DNA of 64,000 nucleotides from contig NC_091930.1 of the NCBI RefSeq assembly GCF_041260155.1, forward strand, positions 42,475,096 through 42,539,095, given 5' to 3'. Origin of the DNA: Ptychodera flava (Eukaryota > Hemichordata > Enteropneusta > Ptychoderidae). Of this stretch, positions 1 through 10,794 are shown one piece after another. Every line of letters begins with the position of its first letter. Position 1 is the stretch's first letter. The position numbers and the translations under genes were made by a program. The notes below the pieces were generated by a model. It was not told the DNA's origin. It saw only the letters and a program-made list of their open reading frames with translations, and searched no databases.

Positions 1-380
1 TTTAACGATGCAGGGAATTTTTAGTGATTCATCTCCTTCCTTGCAAGGTTTTGTTTTGAATTCCTATTGTCTTTTTAATACTTCGGTGAAATGATTGTGA
101 ATAATGCGGAGGAGTATTTCCAAAAGGGTGCTCTGTACCATGGTTTTAAAAATGCCGGCAAAAAACAGCTGTCGATTGCAAGTAAGAGAAATTCTAAAGT
201 AGCCACAACTTGTCAACAACAGGAGATGTTACTCTAACTTTGAAACTTGAGAGAAAATCAATTCAAAGGTCACTTTGGCGCCTTAAACTTGAGTAATGAA
301 CATTCTCAGTACTTGATTATATATGTTTGTGCACTATCTATCTATATCTTTGTGTGTCTGTATGTGTATATATGGGTATG

Positions 381-412
381 TGTCTGTCTGTCTGTCTGTC
401 TGACAGACAGAC
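381..412. repeat. (GTCT)n microsatellite ending in its own complement
   Basis: About five GTCT units run directly into three to four ACAG units. The tract can therefore fold on itself as a hairpin. It has no coding value; the overlapping open frames are low-complexity translations of it. Confidence 0.8.
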
Positions 413-541
413 ATATTTGTGTCTGGCAGTCTGTCCACCTGTGGTATAGAAATAGACCTTCAAGTCTACCATAGAGGTTTGAGTGACATCGAGCAATACA
501 TTGCATGTATACTACAATGTCAAGAATATACTGATTCCTAC

Positions 542-791
542 CTGAAAACGCCCTTGGATATCTGTAATCAATAGCTATGTAGTTTACATTGAATCCCTTC
601 TTAGACTGATAATGATCACTATGAAAAATAACAAAGAGATTCGGTCCCGAAGAATAGATTGTGTTTGGCAGCTCGTCCCCGCAGAACCTCCCAATCAGAG
701 GGTGATTTGCGTCATCCCCATTATAAACTTCCAAATAGTCATTTTGACAGTCATCTGATGACCCCTCTACTAGAAAAGTTTGAAAGGTGAG
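542..791 (-). CDS. Internal exon encoding most of a CUB domain
   Basis: This 250-nt exon on the minus strand is bounded by a good acceptor (ctgtattttcag) and a good donor (TTTTCAG|GTAGGAAT). Its translation has the CUB pattern in order: a cysteine, then NDYLEVYNGDD, then IGRFCGDELP, then SSGPNLFVIFHSD, and finally KKGFNVNYIAI. The Asp of NDYLEV and the SD pair are the usual calcium-site positions of cbEGF/CUB-type proteins, and the two cysteines match the second disulfide of the fold. CUB domains are extracellular, in secreted or membrane proteins such as astacin proteases, tolloids and scavenger-type receptors. The N-terminal part of the domain must lie in another exon. I searched higher coordinates on the same strand by eye and could not identify it, and the next exon lies below 541 or outside the window. 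The parent protein cannot be named. Confidence 0.82.
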
Positions 792-3460
792 CTGAAAATA
801 CAGACATAAATACGCATTAGTTCGCAGCAAGATGGAGCTGTCGCTGTGCCGTTTCCTTTATATATCTGCGACGGTTGGATTTCTAACATCGATAACGTTT
901 GTGCATGTTTGTAATATCGTCATTTCTGCAATCATATTATGAGGAATAGGTCGACGGGTTATGTGCCGGGAGAGTGTTACTATGTCTACAAAAGCCATTG
1001 TCTGCAGTAATCTTTATAACAGTAGTCCAGTTAAATTTCTTTTCATGGCTGATGCATGCATAAATAGGACAGGCAAGAAGATAGGAGCAACATGTAACGA
1101 ATCAGAAACTATACCACTAACAAAATGCATGTTTATCCTTCTGGAGAACTTCCGGGACATGATACCGTCAGTATCTGTGATGCCATAATACAAATAGGAC
1201 TGTTTGTGAAGCGAGATAAGGGCAATGAATTAGGTGGATTAAGAAAAATGGGCTTCTCGTCCCCATCTAGTGCTATGTATATACCGACCTTCCCAGCCCA
1301 CTCCACAACAAACTAGGTCGAGTAGGAGACGCATTGCACATTCATAATGTACAATCGACTCGATAGACCAATTCATAGGCCGGGTTTACAATGTGTATCT
1401 CACGATGCGATCGAGGGCCACTGAGAGGTAGGCGAAAGAGGCGTCTAAATATACTCATAAAAACAGAATAGGTTTGAAAATTTAGTTGCTAACAAACTGT
1501 CATCAACAAGACGCCTGGTCGTGTACATGTTTTGAAAAGGACACGATCTCATGACCCCTCAACCAATAGTTGACCACACATCAACAGCAATGCAAATAAA
1601 ACGAATGAACATTTGTTTCAAAAAAAAGGTCCCTAGTTGTGAAAACAACTGCACAACTGTTGCCCTCATATTATTACTACAAGAACTGGACTATCAACAG
1701 ACGATTCTGTCATTTTCGTCTCTGCAGTAACAGTGGAAGACCAATGTCTGGCAAAACCGACTGTTATCGCTTAAATGGATGGCTTGCAGCTATCCATGGG
1801 ACATGACGTTTTGAACAGGGCAGAGGCCGAGAGAAACATTTGCATAGACTTCATAAGTGTAAGTGTCGACCTGTCTTGAGTTTGATAGCAGTTGCTCTTA
1901 TTAGACGCGCACTGAATCCACAATTTTATCCGTTTATTCAGTATAAACTTGAACATTTCCTCTGATTTTGTGTGACGGACCCCTCCACTTCTTTCACACT
2001 AAGAACACGCAAAATCGCGCAGCTTATCTAAGAGACAACAATTCCTCTGTCTGACTTCGACGGCAGTTGTCTTGGCCCGAAATAGAGCCGTTACACAAAG
2101 ACACCTTTTCCAGAAACATAAACGTCAATAAAAACAATTGTACGCTTATCTGAAAGTCTTTGCAGCATGAAAATAAAAGTTTCTCTAAGGCTTCCCTATA
2201 ATCAAGCTGCTTCGCTCTCGCCATGTTGCATTGGTGTTGTTTCCAGCATGACCAGTTGACCTAAGATCCGCTTCACCTATCAATCATTTCTGCTGCGTTA
2301 GGTTACAACACAGTTTCCTCTGTTGATGTCGGCGATCGAGGGCGCGGCCGCTCATAACAGTCCGTCGTGCTTTCAGCACTGGCGGTCATGCCTTCGGTAT
2401 TTTCGACCCGCTCCCCCCGTATGTGCCTGAGACTATACCACAACAGAAAAGAAAAAAGGCTCAAGAAACGGTTGACAAGTCTAACCAGTAACATGACCAG
2501 AAGGGATTTCCCTATCGCTCAGACACAAGTGAATACACTTACCTTTATGACTTTATTATTATCCTCATTCGATATGGAATAAGAACAATCAGTGTTTGTA
2601 CCGTAATCTTCAGGGTACCCTGGCGAGTGGAAACTCCCAGATTCCCCGGATAGTGAAAGATCACATGTTTGGTCAGCTGCTGCTCATTGGAGACAAGAAA
2701 AGAGAAAAATGAAATGAGTGTGAGACGGCTTTGGGTAACGTTGACATAGATAAATAGCCAGAATGGCTTTCTCTCAAAGTTCTTTTATTTGCACTTGCCT
2801 AACAAGTACACACAAGTGTAACTGTCAAGTAATATTATTGATAATGTGTAATAATGGCCAAGCTATTTAACATGTTTTCTCCCCGCTTGATGTTGCAAGT
2901 GACCGTTACTGTTTAGATTGTCACACTGTCACATCCTATAGTTTTTCTCCGTTTTTATCAGTAGTCTCATTCTGTTGATTAAAAGGTCGCACGGATATAC
3001 ATTAACGCAATAGTGATGGAGTTAAAATCGCTTATGTCCTAGCCCTGTTCGAGTTATAGAATCTGGTACCCTCTTATTACTTCCGATAATCAAAAACAGA
3101 CCGTCACTATTTCTATATGTTTTTAGGCTTTGGGCGATAGCAGTGTGTTGGTGGTTTCGCTGCCGGCCATCGTGTAGTAAACGAGCGCTGTAGCAGCCCT
3201 AAAAAGCACCAGATAATAGGTGTTTTATAACAGGCAACATGCTCATGCGGTTCTGTGTTTTTGTTTTCGATGTGCTATGTTGTATGCACTTGAACTAAAC
3301 TAATAGGACCTTACTCGGCGAGTGTCTCGTCAGTTGTCATAAAAGTGCCAGTTTCTTCAGAGAAAGGAGCCAAATGCCTTAAGCTCAGCGAGTGATTCCC
3401 CTCGTTAACCTTATAGTTTTGTTGATGAGCTTTAATTTCTTGTGCCAAAGTAATTTATAG
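792..3460. other. No recognisable gene
   Basis: The stretch has only short open frames without family motifs. If the CUB gene extends upstream it must splice across this region, but I cannot point to its exons. Confidence 0.6.
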
Positions 3461-3461
3461 A

Positions 3462-3690
3462 GAGGAGGTCGTGGGAACTGGGCGTGTGCGACTTTCCTTT
3501 CTACAAACAATGTATTCATGGATGGACAGTATCACGTCAACAAACCTGCAACATTTAAATTTTACGATATCTATTGTTAATAAACATGTTATTAGGTTCA
3601 TCAATCGCCAATGTACCCTGGACACAGTGTTTATATTGGTCGTAGTGGTCCCCGGCAACCTTTGGGCAGAGTTCCAACGACCCCTCCCGT
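3462..3690 (+). repeat. Dispersed repeat, second copy inside 55247-55576
   Basis: About 225 bp align base for base with 55310-55540. Shared blocks include the GCGTGTGCGACTTTC start, the GCAACATTTAAAT middle and the CAATCGCCA...GTACCCTGG end. The copy at 55 kb lies between TTAA-1-type ends, whereas this copy shows no clear terminal repeats, so it is probably truncated or decayed. The open frames over it are translations of the repeat and not genes. Confidence 0.7.
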
Positions 3691-3699
3691 TAATATCTT

Positions 3700-5015
3700 G
3701 CTCTGTTTATCTGATTCTTGTCGCTTTTGTGCATTGTGCTTTATCAACCTGCGATTGCTTCAAAGGTACAGGCGACATTACACGCATGGCCACGTTACCA
3801 GAACCTTTGTTCTCAGATTTTTTCCCAAGAGGAATAACCTTTGAAAATACCATTTGAGGTCGCGATGCCACTGCTCTCGAACAGGTAGACTTATACAAGA
3901 CTGTTCAAGGTCCCATCGCCTAAATCGGTCTGGGGAATGTTCACCGCGAGTTCGATGAATAAACATGTGGTATGCCACAAACTAAACTGTGACTTTTCCG
4001 CCTTCCCTTTGGAATATAACTCTGCCACACCTACCCGCTTTTGACAGGGATCTTCCAAAGTTGATAGATGCAAGCAAGTGCAGTATCAATAGTTTGTTCA
4101 TCCTTTTCTCGTTCCTAAATCAACACTTCATGAGACACTGATAAATGCAATGAAAGAGAAAAATCAAAGGAAGTAAAGAAAAGAATAAAAGAGAAAAAAC
4201 ACGAAATACCAGAAACACACTTATGTTGTTCTAAATGTATCAGCAGTGGTGACGTGAAAGTTGAATTAACGATGCGACTCAGGTTCAAAGGTCCATTTAG
4301 CATTTTTTTTATTTCAAATTTCGAACCACTGACATGTGGCCTTTCTTTGAGGGAAAAGTGTTGGGTCACATCGTACCGAGAAATTCTTGAAATATTACTA
4401 AAAGGGCAAACTATCAGCTACACCGCGTGCCGTTATTTCCCTTTTGTCTTAACGGTCGCGAATTACCGACCACGATATCTTTGATAAACACGCAGAGATT
4501 ATGTATAGGCTTGGCGGTAGAGGTGCGCATGCTCTATCTTCAACGTTATGTTAAGCGTTCTGAACTTCCCAGGTATCGGTACAGCAAACATGTCCAGCAG
4601 ACCAAAGCCGGCGCTCGCGCTCAGTACCGTCGAAAAAGCAAGCGAGGTCCACAAAAGCGAACCTAAAAAAGACGGCAATGTGCGAAAAGGTCGATTTTAA
4701 TGTAAAACAGTCCGACTTTTGCTCATACTGCACTGCAATAAAGATCAAGAACGTAGTGAATAGTCAGATTTGGCCGAGGGACGCAGTCGTTAACGGAGAC
4801 GTGCTCAGTTCAACAACAACGGAAGTATTTGACACGCTGCTTTTCGAACATATTAGGCTACTCTGGTATTGCGCAAGTCGAGTGACTCCACTGTAGACTA
4901 GTCGATACTCTGTCTCGGAACACGCTGTCGATGACACCCTGCACTGTTCTATGCTACGGCGTGATTAAATTGCAGTGAAAAATTTGAGAACTGAATTTGA
5001 ATACTCTTAGTTTTG
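3700..5015. other. No recognisable gene
   Basis: There are only short frames. One 36-codon frame at about 4589-4700 begins with a plausible ATG, but it has no relative I recognise and no convincing splice site. Confidence 0.5.
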
Positions 5016-5019
5016 TAAT

Positions 5020-6585
5020 TACATCTAAATAATATTTCACCTCCAAATGAGTTGAGTTTACTCTTAACAAATAGTTTCCAAAGATGTTTAATATCTTGGT
5101 TTAAGTAACGTTTGATCTACTGAATTCTCTGATGTTTCTTAATAATATACAAGTTCGGCATTTTAATCCACCTTGGCCCACATCTCCTATCATAACTTTC
5201 CTTGCAACTTTGTCTTTGTCATCCCAAAGAAATTGTAAATAATCCTGTGAATTTCCTTGATGACTTCTTTTGAAACAGCTATGTTATTGAAAACGAAGAT
5301 AAATTGTGAGTTGCCAAAGGTTTTTATAATCTGAACTTACCAAACATTGACAACTTTTTACATTTTCAAGTACTGAGATTGTTTTTCAAATTGTTCATTC
5401 GTAATATTATAACTCTTTGCTTCTTCTAAATTATAGGAGAAGTAAATACCTACAATTTTGTCAGTAGATGTGGGCCACTTAACCCCGAACAGTTTATCCT
5501 TTCTGTTCCGCCATTTTCCCAGCCACTTTGCTTCAGTTTTCTCAACATTAATTTTCAGTCCTGGACACTCCTTAAAAATATCAAAAACTTTAAATAAATC
5601 TGTGGCAGATGCCTCATCAGATAAGAAGCAAGTCATATAATCTGCAAAAGCTGCTACTTTGATCTCTGATCCCAAATTCTTACACCAGAAATATCTTTGT
5701 TGGAACTTATAGATAACAACAATGTTTCCAACACCAAAATTAACAACATTGCAGACAAAAGGTCTCCTTGTCTTACTCCCCTACCTTATTCAAAATAACA
5801 AGTTCTAAAACCATAATTCATAACACAGCTTTCGATATTTGTGTGAAATACTTTGATCCAGTTAATAAAAGATGGTCCAAAGTAAGAAATTTTCCATAAC
5901 CCTAAACACATAGATACAGTTAACTGTATTAAAAGCTTTTTCGAAGTCTATTGCCATCAAAAGGGCTGGTATGTTGTATTCCTTTGTAAAATGATAAAAA
6001 ATCATCAATAAGTCTGATATAATCACAGATATTACGTCCTTTAAGAAAAGCAGCTTGGGTCTGACCAATCAAGTCGGGGAGAACTTTCTCAAGTCGCTTG
6101 GCAAGACATTTAGAAGTTAATTTAGTGTCCACATTAATAAGAGAAAAGGGTCTCCCATTCTTAAAAGCGTACAGTCCCTGCCCGGCTTAGTAATTAAAGT
6201 AATATCTCCAGTAAGATGGGCCATGAATTTGATTGGGGAAACTTAAAGAAGCAAAACCGTAAGAATGATCCGAACTAAGATCAGGGATAATCTCAGTCTT
6301 CTTATCAAAAGTTTGTAACTCGCTTGAAATAACAAGTAATCTAGGCGTCTTTGTTGTACAAAAGGGCGCCGTCTTCTCCAGGTAAATTGCTTTTTACTAT
6401 TATGGCACATTCTCCATACATCTACCAACCTGAAATGATCAACAATACTATTAAACACATCTACTGAGTTTTCCCATGGTTGTACATTGCTTCCCGTTCT
6501 ATCCAAAACTATTGCCAATTGTAAAGTTTAAGCCCCCCTCCCATATTATTGTACAATCTGGATCTTGGTAATGGTCGATTAGAAT
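5020..6585 (-). mobile_element. Tx1/L1-like LINE, ORF2 part (endonuclease and reverse transcriptase), decayed
   Basis: Read on the minus strand, this holds the end of an apurinic-type endonuclease followed by reverse transcriptase. At 6518-6243 the pattern is an Asp-Arg-Thr-Gly block, then VDVWR, then KKQFTWRRRR and RRLDYLLF, as in Tx1-group L1 endonucleases. At 6132-5862 comes GQTQAAFLKGRNICDYIRLIDD with LLMAIDFEKAFNTV (the first catalytic Asp motif). At 5675-5358 the second catalytic box reads FADYM, so the expected FADD/YADD has lost its second Asp. A C-terminal region with a DDKDKVARKVM-like stretch and GGLKMPNL reaches about 5020. The frame changes several times. The element is dead and has no recognisable 3' tail. 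Confidence 0.85.
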
Positions 6586-6591
6586 TTGTCT

Positions 6592-6672
6592 ATTCCGTTC
6601 ACCTTCATGTGATTAGCAATAAATTTTCTGACAAAGTCCGCTCATGACTTTCTCGTTGTTTTCGCTTTTTTT
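6592..6672 (-). repeat. Second copy of a LINE ORF1 segment (see 7562-7642)
   Basis: These ~80 bp repeat 7562-7642 in the same orientation with only a few differences (both contain ATGTGATTAGCAAT and CTCGTTGTTTTCGC). In the second location the sequence is part of ORF1, encoding NNEKSCADFVRKYIANHMKV. Here it sits directly upstream of the endonuclease piece. The two copies bracket the segment holding the Crypton-like fragment. Confidence 0.8.
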
Positions 6673-6850
6673 TCAGGAACTTCTAAAAAGTTAAGGTTAA
6701 TTCGCCTACTTCTCTTCTGTTCTGTTCGCCTACTTCTGTTCTGTTCATGACCACCAGGCCGAGGGCAGGCAATGAATCGTGATATTGCCCTAGCTCTCAT
6801 GTGTTATTATTTTTACTACACCGAACAAGCAAACATGCAAAGACACAACA

Positions 6851-7027
6851 CAAAGACTTCTTCGAGTACAGTTTGCCTTTCTTAGTCCGGACCTCAGCGT
6901 AAAATGTTGTCAGTGCCGAGTCTAAGCTTAGGGTTGCCGCTGAAAGTTTGCCGATCTCCTCGGTGGCGTATCCAAATTTCTTGCTTGCATAGTCGCTGAA
7001 CACAGAAATTGCATTCCTTGTTGCCAT
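6851..7027 (-). mobile_element. Fragment like the N-terminal domain of Crypton/DUF3504 tyrosine-recombinase proteins
   Basis: An open stretch starting at an ATG (7027) reads MATRNAISVFSDYASKKFG, then an acidic and hydrophobic helix, and then ALTTFYAEVRTKKGKLYSKKSL. The spacing of an N-terminal 'ATRNAISVFSDYA' helix and a later 'FYAEVRTKKGKLYSK' block is what I know from the SAM-like DNA-binding part of Crypton-derived proteins (the DUF3504, QRICH1/ZMYM group). In those, it is followed by a recombinase-fold domain. No such continuation is seen here, and the frame soon ends. It could be one exon of a Crypton or of a host gene derived from one, stranded between the two halves of the LINE. Recognition is by pattern only. 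Confidence 0.5.
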
Positions 7028-7249
7028 TTTCGTTCGTTTGCTGTTTACTTGCATCAAAAGTATTGTCGCTATGCATGACGTTTCGCAGCTATAGTTGCCG
7101 ACTGCAAGTACCAAGCGAACGACAATTTGTTATGCGCAGAAACGATGCGCAGTAAGTAAAATGACGTCATCCATGTAATATCAAATGCAGAGGGCATCAT
7201 CAAGTTCGCAGAGGGCATCGTCACGTTCTTTTACATGTCCCTGAGTCGT

Positions 7250-8062
7250 GTTTAACCATTGGCAGTGCACGCTGAATGAGTGAGGTGTAATAAAGCTCTT
7301 TGTGGGGATGCTCTGCTTTCAATTTTTTTTCGGAACGCGAGCAGCTGTTTCATTTCATCTACTACCCGTCTTGTAACATCATCTGTGATGAAGATATTCT
7401 TGCCTTGAAATGGATTGTCTTTGAGGCGTTTTGGGGCAGCAAATACCACCTTGCGAGCAATGCTCGCGTCAACAAAAGCGACTTTGATTGGTCTAGGTTT
7501 CCTAATCTGAGTGTTGAGCTGGTACTCGTTGTACTCGTTGGATTGCAACATCTTCTTCTATTCCGTTCACCTTCATGTGATTAGCAATGTATTTTCTGAC
7601 AAAGTCCGCGCATGACTTCTCGTTGTTTTCGCTTTTTCCCTTCTGTTTGATGAATTTTGGATTCTGGAATTGTTACCTTGTTTCTTAGCTCCTCCATTTC
7701 AGTTTCCTGCGGCATTCTTTGCAGGTTATTTTCATCTCGTCAATTTGTCCATGAGTATATTCCAATGATTCTTCTAAATTTGTCACTTTCTGGTTAGTCT
7801 CACTTAGTTGTCTGGCGATGGGGTCTATTCGAGCAATGTCTTTCCTGATGGAGAGCAGAAGCTTCAGAATCATTTCAAGTCTTTCATCACTTTACAGTTG
7901 CACGATGTTTTCCAAGTCCAAGTCGCCATCTTGCAGCACATCAGCTTGTTGGATAGCATCAGCTCGGTCTTTTCCCGCTGCTAATAACTCGTCCACCCTT
8001 CTTCCAGTTGATTCTCCTTTACTGGCGGCACTTTTACTTGTTTTTGTCTGCCTTGGTGGCAT
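7250..8062 (-). mobile_element. Tx1/L1-like LINE, ORF1 (RNA-binding protein) part, decayed
   Basis: ORF1 starts at 8062 with MPPRQTKTSKSAASKGE. It continues through a polar stretch to a coiled coil (IRKDIARIDPIARQL, then SETNQKVTNLEESLE). It then shows an RRM-like part (CADFVRKYIANHMKVNGI...IQRVQRV) and a C-terminal domain (RPIKVAFVDASIARKVVFAA, NIFITDDVTRRVVDEM). This is the domain order of L1 ORF1p, a trimeric RNA chaperone. There is an in-frame stop near codon 56 and at least two frame changes, so it cannot be translated as one protein. Together with 5020-6585 it makes one minus-strand element, disrupted in the middle. Confidence 0.82.
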
Positions 8063-8287
8063 GGTTTATACTCAGGACTGTTATTTTTATGAGAATATCA
8101 CGGAGGTTCAGCGGAGCCCGTCTACCACGTTGTTACTCTAACAAACGCATGCGCAGGACCAAACAAGTAGAATCTCTTTGTGTTTTCAGGGTGGGGTGAC
8201 TTGAAGAAATGAACAAAGCACCGCAATAGATGTAATCACTATTTTCGTTCGGGAAAATACGTGTGACGCAGTAGGTATTCTGACACC

Positions 8288-8609
8288 TTGAGGTAGTTTG
8301 TGCCCTCGGGGACCCTCAATATACATTTTGGTCTACCAAGTGTGCAGGCTCATTATGAAGCACATGGAATATCTAACGTTTTTTGGAGAAATCGAAATTT
8401 AATGTTGCCATTGAGTTTACTCACGGATAGCGGCCATTATAGATTAAAGATTCACGTGTCGGTAAATTCAGGTGTATTTGTTTCTCTAGTACCAAATTTT
8501 GCACAGTGCCACCCTATTCTTTATGGCAAAGTAAATGGTTAAAATCTCCGTAAGGAAAGTTTTTGGCGAAAATTTAAGTCGTTGAATTTTGAGGTGCCAA
8601 CTACTTCAA
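8288..8609 (+). mobile_element. TTAA-1 MITE copy, diverged
   Basis: The left end is GAGGTAGTTTGTGCCCTCGGGGAC and the right end is TTTTGAGGTGCCAACTACTTCAA, matching the TTAA-1 ends with several substitutions. The inner blocks TTTGTTTCTCTAGTACCAAA and the AGTTTTTGGCGAAAATTTAAG region are conserved against the copies at 44.5 and 54.2 kb. The copy is old, because the TTAA duplications are mutated. Confidence 0.72.
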
Positions 8610-10555
8610 TGCAATGTTCAAAAGATTTAAACTTGCCATACAGTTTTGTAACTTATTCGGCCAAAAATGTTATTCAATAGCAATATGGATACAAAATGAC
8701 ATAAATTCTTCTGCCACTCTTAGAAACTTTCAATTTTTTTTCTTTTTAGGTTTATACTCGTAAAAATCTTATTTCGACATACTTCGTAAATTCACCGTGA
8801 TATATAAAGTGCGACATTATCAGGTAAAATGTTTAGCCACTAATTTGAACGATTACTCAGTAAATCAGATATATAGGAAATAAAGATGAAACAGATAGTC
8901 AAAATCACTTGCCAGAGTTAAAGCCATGCATTCCGTCTTCGTCAATCTAGCTGCCTTCAGACGTTTGCAGTTAACAAATGACTCTTTGCATTTCAAGGTG
9001 TTTGTTTTATACAGACCCTGGCAGGGCAGGTAGATACAATGATTGCGACACAATGTACATAGGGTGTCAGGTGTGGACAACATGTGGACAACATGTGGAC
9101 AACATGTAGGCAATTTCTAAACAATGGGCCCATGGGCGATTGTCTGATGGGAATGGTTTGAATGCCGGGTATTACGGTATTTTGATTACGTGTTCAAAAT
9201 ATGGCCTTGCATGAACTTATTTTTTTGGTGATTGGAAGATTGATGGTTTCGAAACCTATCAAGATATATAGATAAAACACGACGAAGAAAAAGTATAAAC
9301 AAATCAAGTATAAAAATTAAAAACATCACAAGATCTGGTTGGAGAGATGACCTTGAAATAGGCAACATTGTTCATCCCAATGGCAGCGGTCAAGTAATGT
9401 AACTTTTATCGGGAATAGTCGCAGTTATAGAACAACTGAACTATGGTTCCGGCTGGGTAAACAACCGAGGAGCGACAGCTATTGGACAATAGTTTCCTGG
9501 CACCTAAAGGACATTACCCTGGAATAGACTTAAACGGCACAAGGTGTGTACTACTCAAACCTTACAGATTATGTGGGTATTTCCCGTACGCTGTTAAATT
9601 GACTTTTAAAAATTATTCTAAAACCATGGCTTTACTTCACACAATCTACATTTGTGGATGACCACGTGTGGTGATTTGAAGATTGTAGCTTCGTAATCAA
9701 GCTATATTTATTGATAAAACGGTAATGAAGATGATCTTGACAAGTAGTATTTTCATTGGTTGTCATACGATCTGGTCGCTTGGAACGCTCTTTTTACTTT
9801 ACTACATATACATCCAGGGCATGAAAAATTATTCAGCGGACGTCACATATCTGGGGTCCAAGTAATGTCACGAACAGTCTTACTAAGTATAGCAGTGGTC
9901 TGCCTTGTCTAGCTGACCAAATCATTTACATGTCAGGCAATACTTGCTGTTCAATAATCACCTTGTATGGTAATGGTCAGTGCATTGATCTTCCACCTTC
10001 CATATATCTGAAAATTTTATTAAACAAAATCTGAGACCTCATGGCGCTCTTCACAACAGCGCTGGCCTCATACACAGCCAGGCTAAACAGGCTGCCTTAC
10101 TCAAGAGGCAGCGCTTCGTCATGCTACTTCTGCAATACGTCAGTATTATAGCAAAATTAAGCTACGTCACTGACTGAGCACATGACTCAAACACATTACA
10201 TTGACATTTCAAATCATAAACATGGATATCACATCACTGACTACAATCGCCACTTTCGTTAGTGGTTTACAATAAAGAAGCCTGGAGTTATAAGCGATGA
10301 AACAAAGCTATTTAGGAGAGAGGCATACCCAGTGCCATCTTGTGTGATTGCATAGAATCATTTACAGTACGGCTCTCTCGGGTTTGGAGCAATTTATGCT
10401 AATGGGATATCCTTGATTCAGAGATAACAATCCTCAGCTCGGCTACCTAGTCGATTCTATGTTCAAAACGTATACACACAGTTGTATTGTAAAGTGGAAA
10501 ACCAACGGTTAGATAGAGTTATGGATGTAAGGTCGTCTCCATATTATGACAGAAC
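8610..10555. other. No recognisable gene
   Basis: At 9070-9108 there is a short minisatellite of three GGACAACATGT units. Segments near 9220-9420 and 9669-9870 look faintly similar (GGTGAT..GAAGATTG, then ATAAAAC and CAAGTAATGT) and may be an old duplication. No coding pattern was recognised. Confidence 0.5.
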
Positions 10556-10569
10556 ACCATGGCCGGTCA

Positions 10570-10669
10570 GCGCGCCGTTCTAGCGGTATTTGCACGAGTG
10601 CTGCGGTGTATTCGGCGGCACAGCCGAATACACCGCGGCACGAGTGTAAATACCGCTAGAACGGCGCGC
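10570..10669. repeat. Large hairpin, 47-bp arms and 6-bp loop
   Basis: The left arm (10570-10616) and the right arm (10623-10669) are reverse complements with about four mismatches, separated by GGCACA. The arms begin with GCGCGCCGTTCTAGCGGTAT and are much richer in GC than their surroundings. The hairpin ends 15 bases before an assembly gap. It may be the end, or an entire copy, of a fold-back element. Confidence 0.85.
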
Positions 10670-10684
10670 TTGCACTCACAGGCC

Positions 10685-10784
10685 NNNNNNNNNNNNNNNN
10701 NNNNNNNNNNNNNNNNNNNNNNNNNNNNNNNNNNNNNNNNNNNNNNNNNNNNNNNNNNNNNNNNNNNNNNNNNNNNNNNNNNNN
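10685..10784. other. Assembly gap of 100 N
   Basis: There are exactly 100 N, a conventional scaffold-gap length, so the true size is unknown. The hairpin on its left is a likely reason why the sequence could not be joined. Confidence 0.97.
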
Positions 10785-10794
10785 GTGCAGTGGA

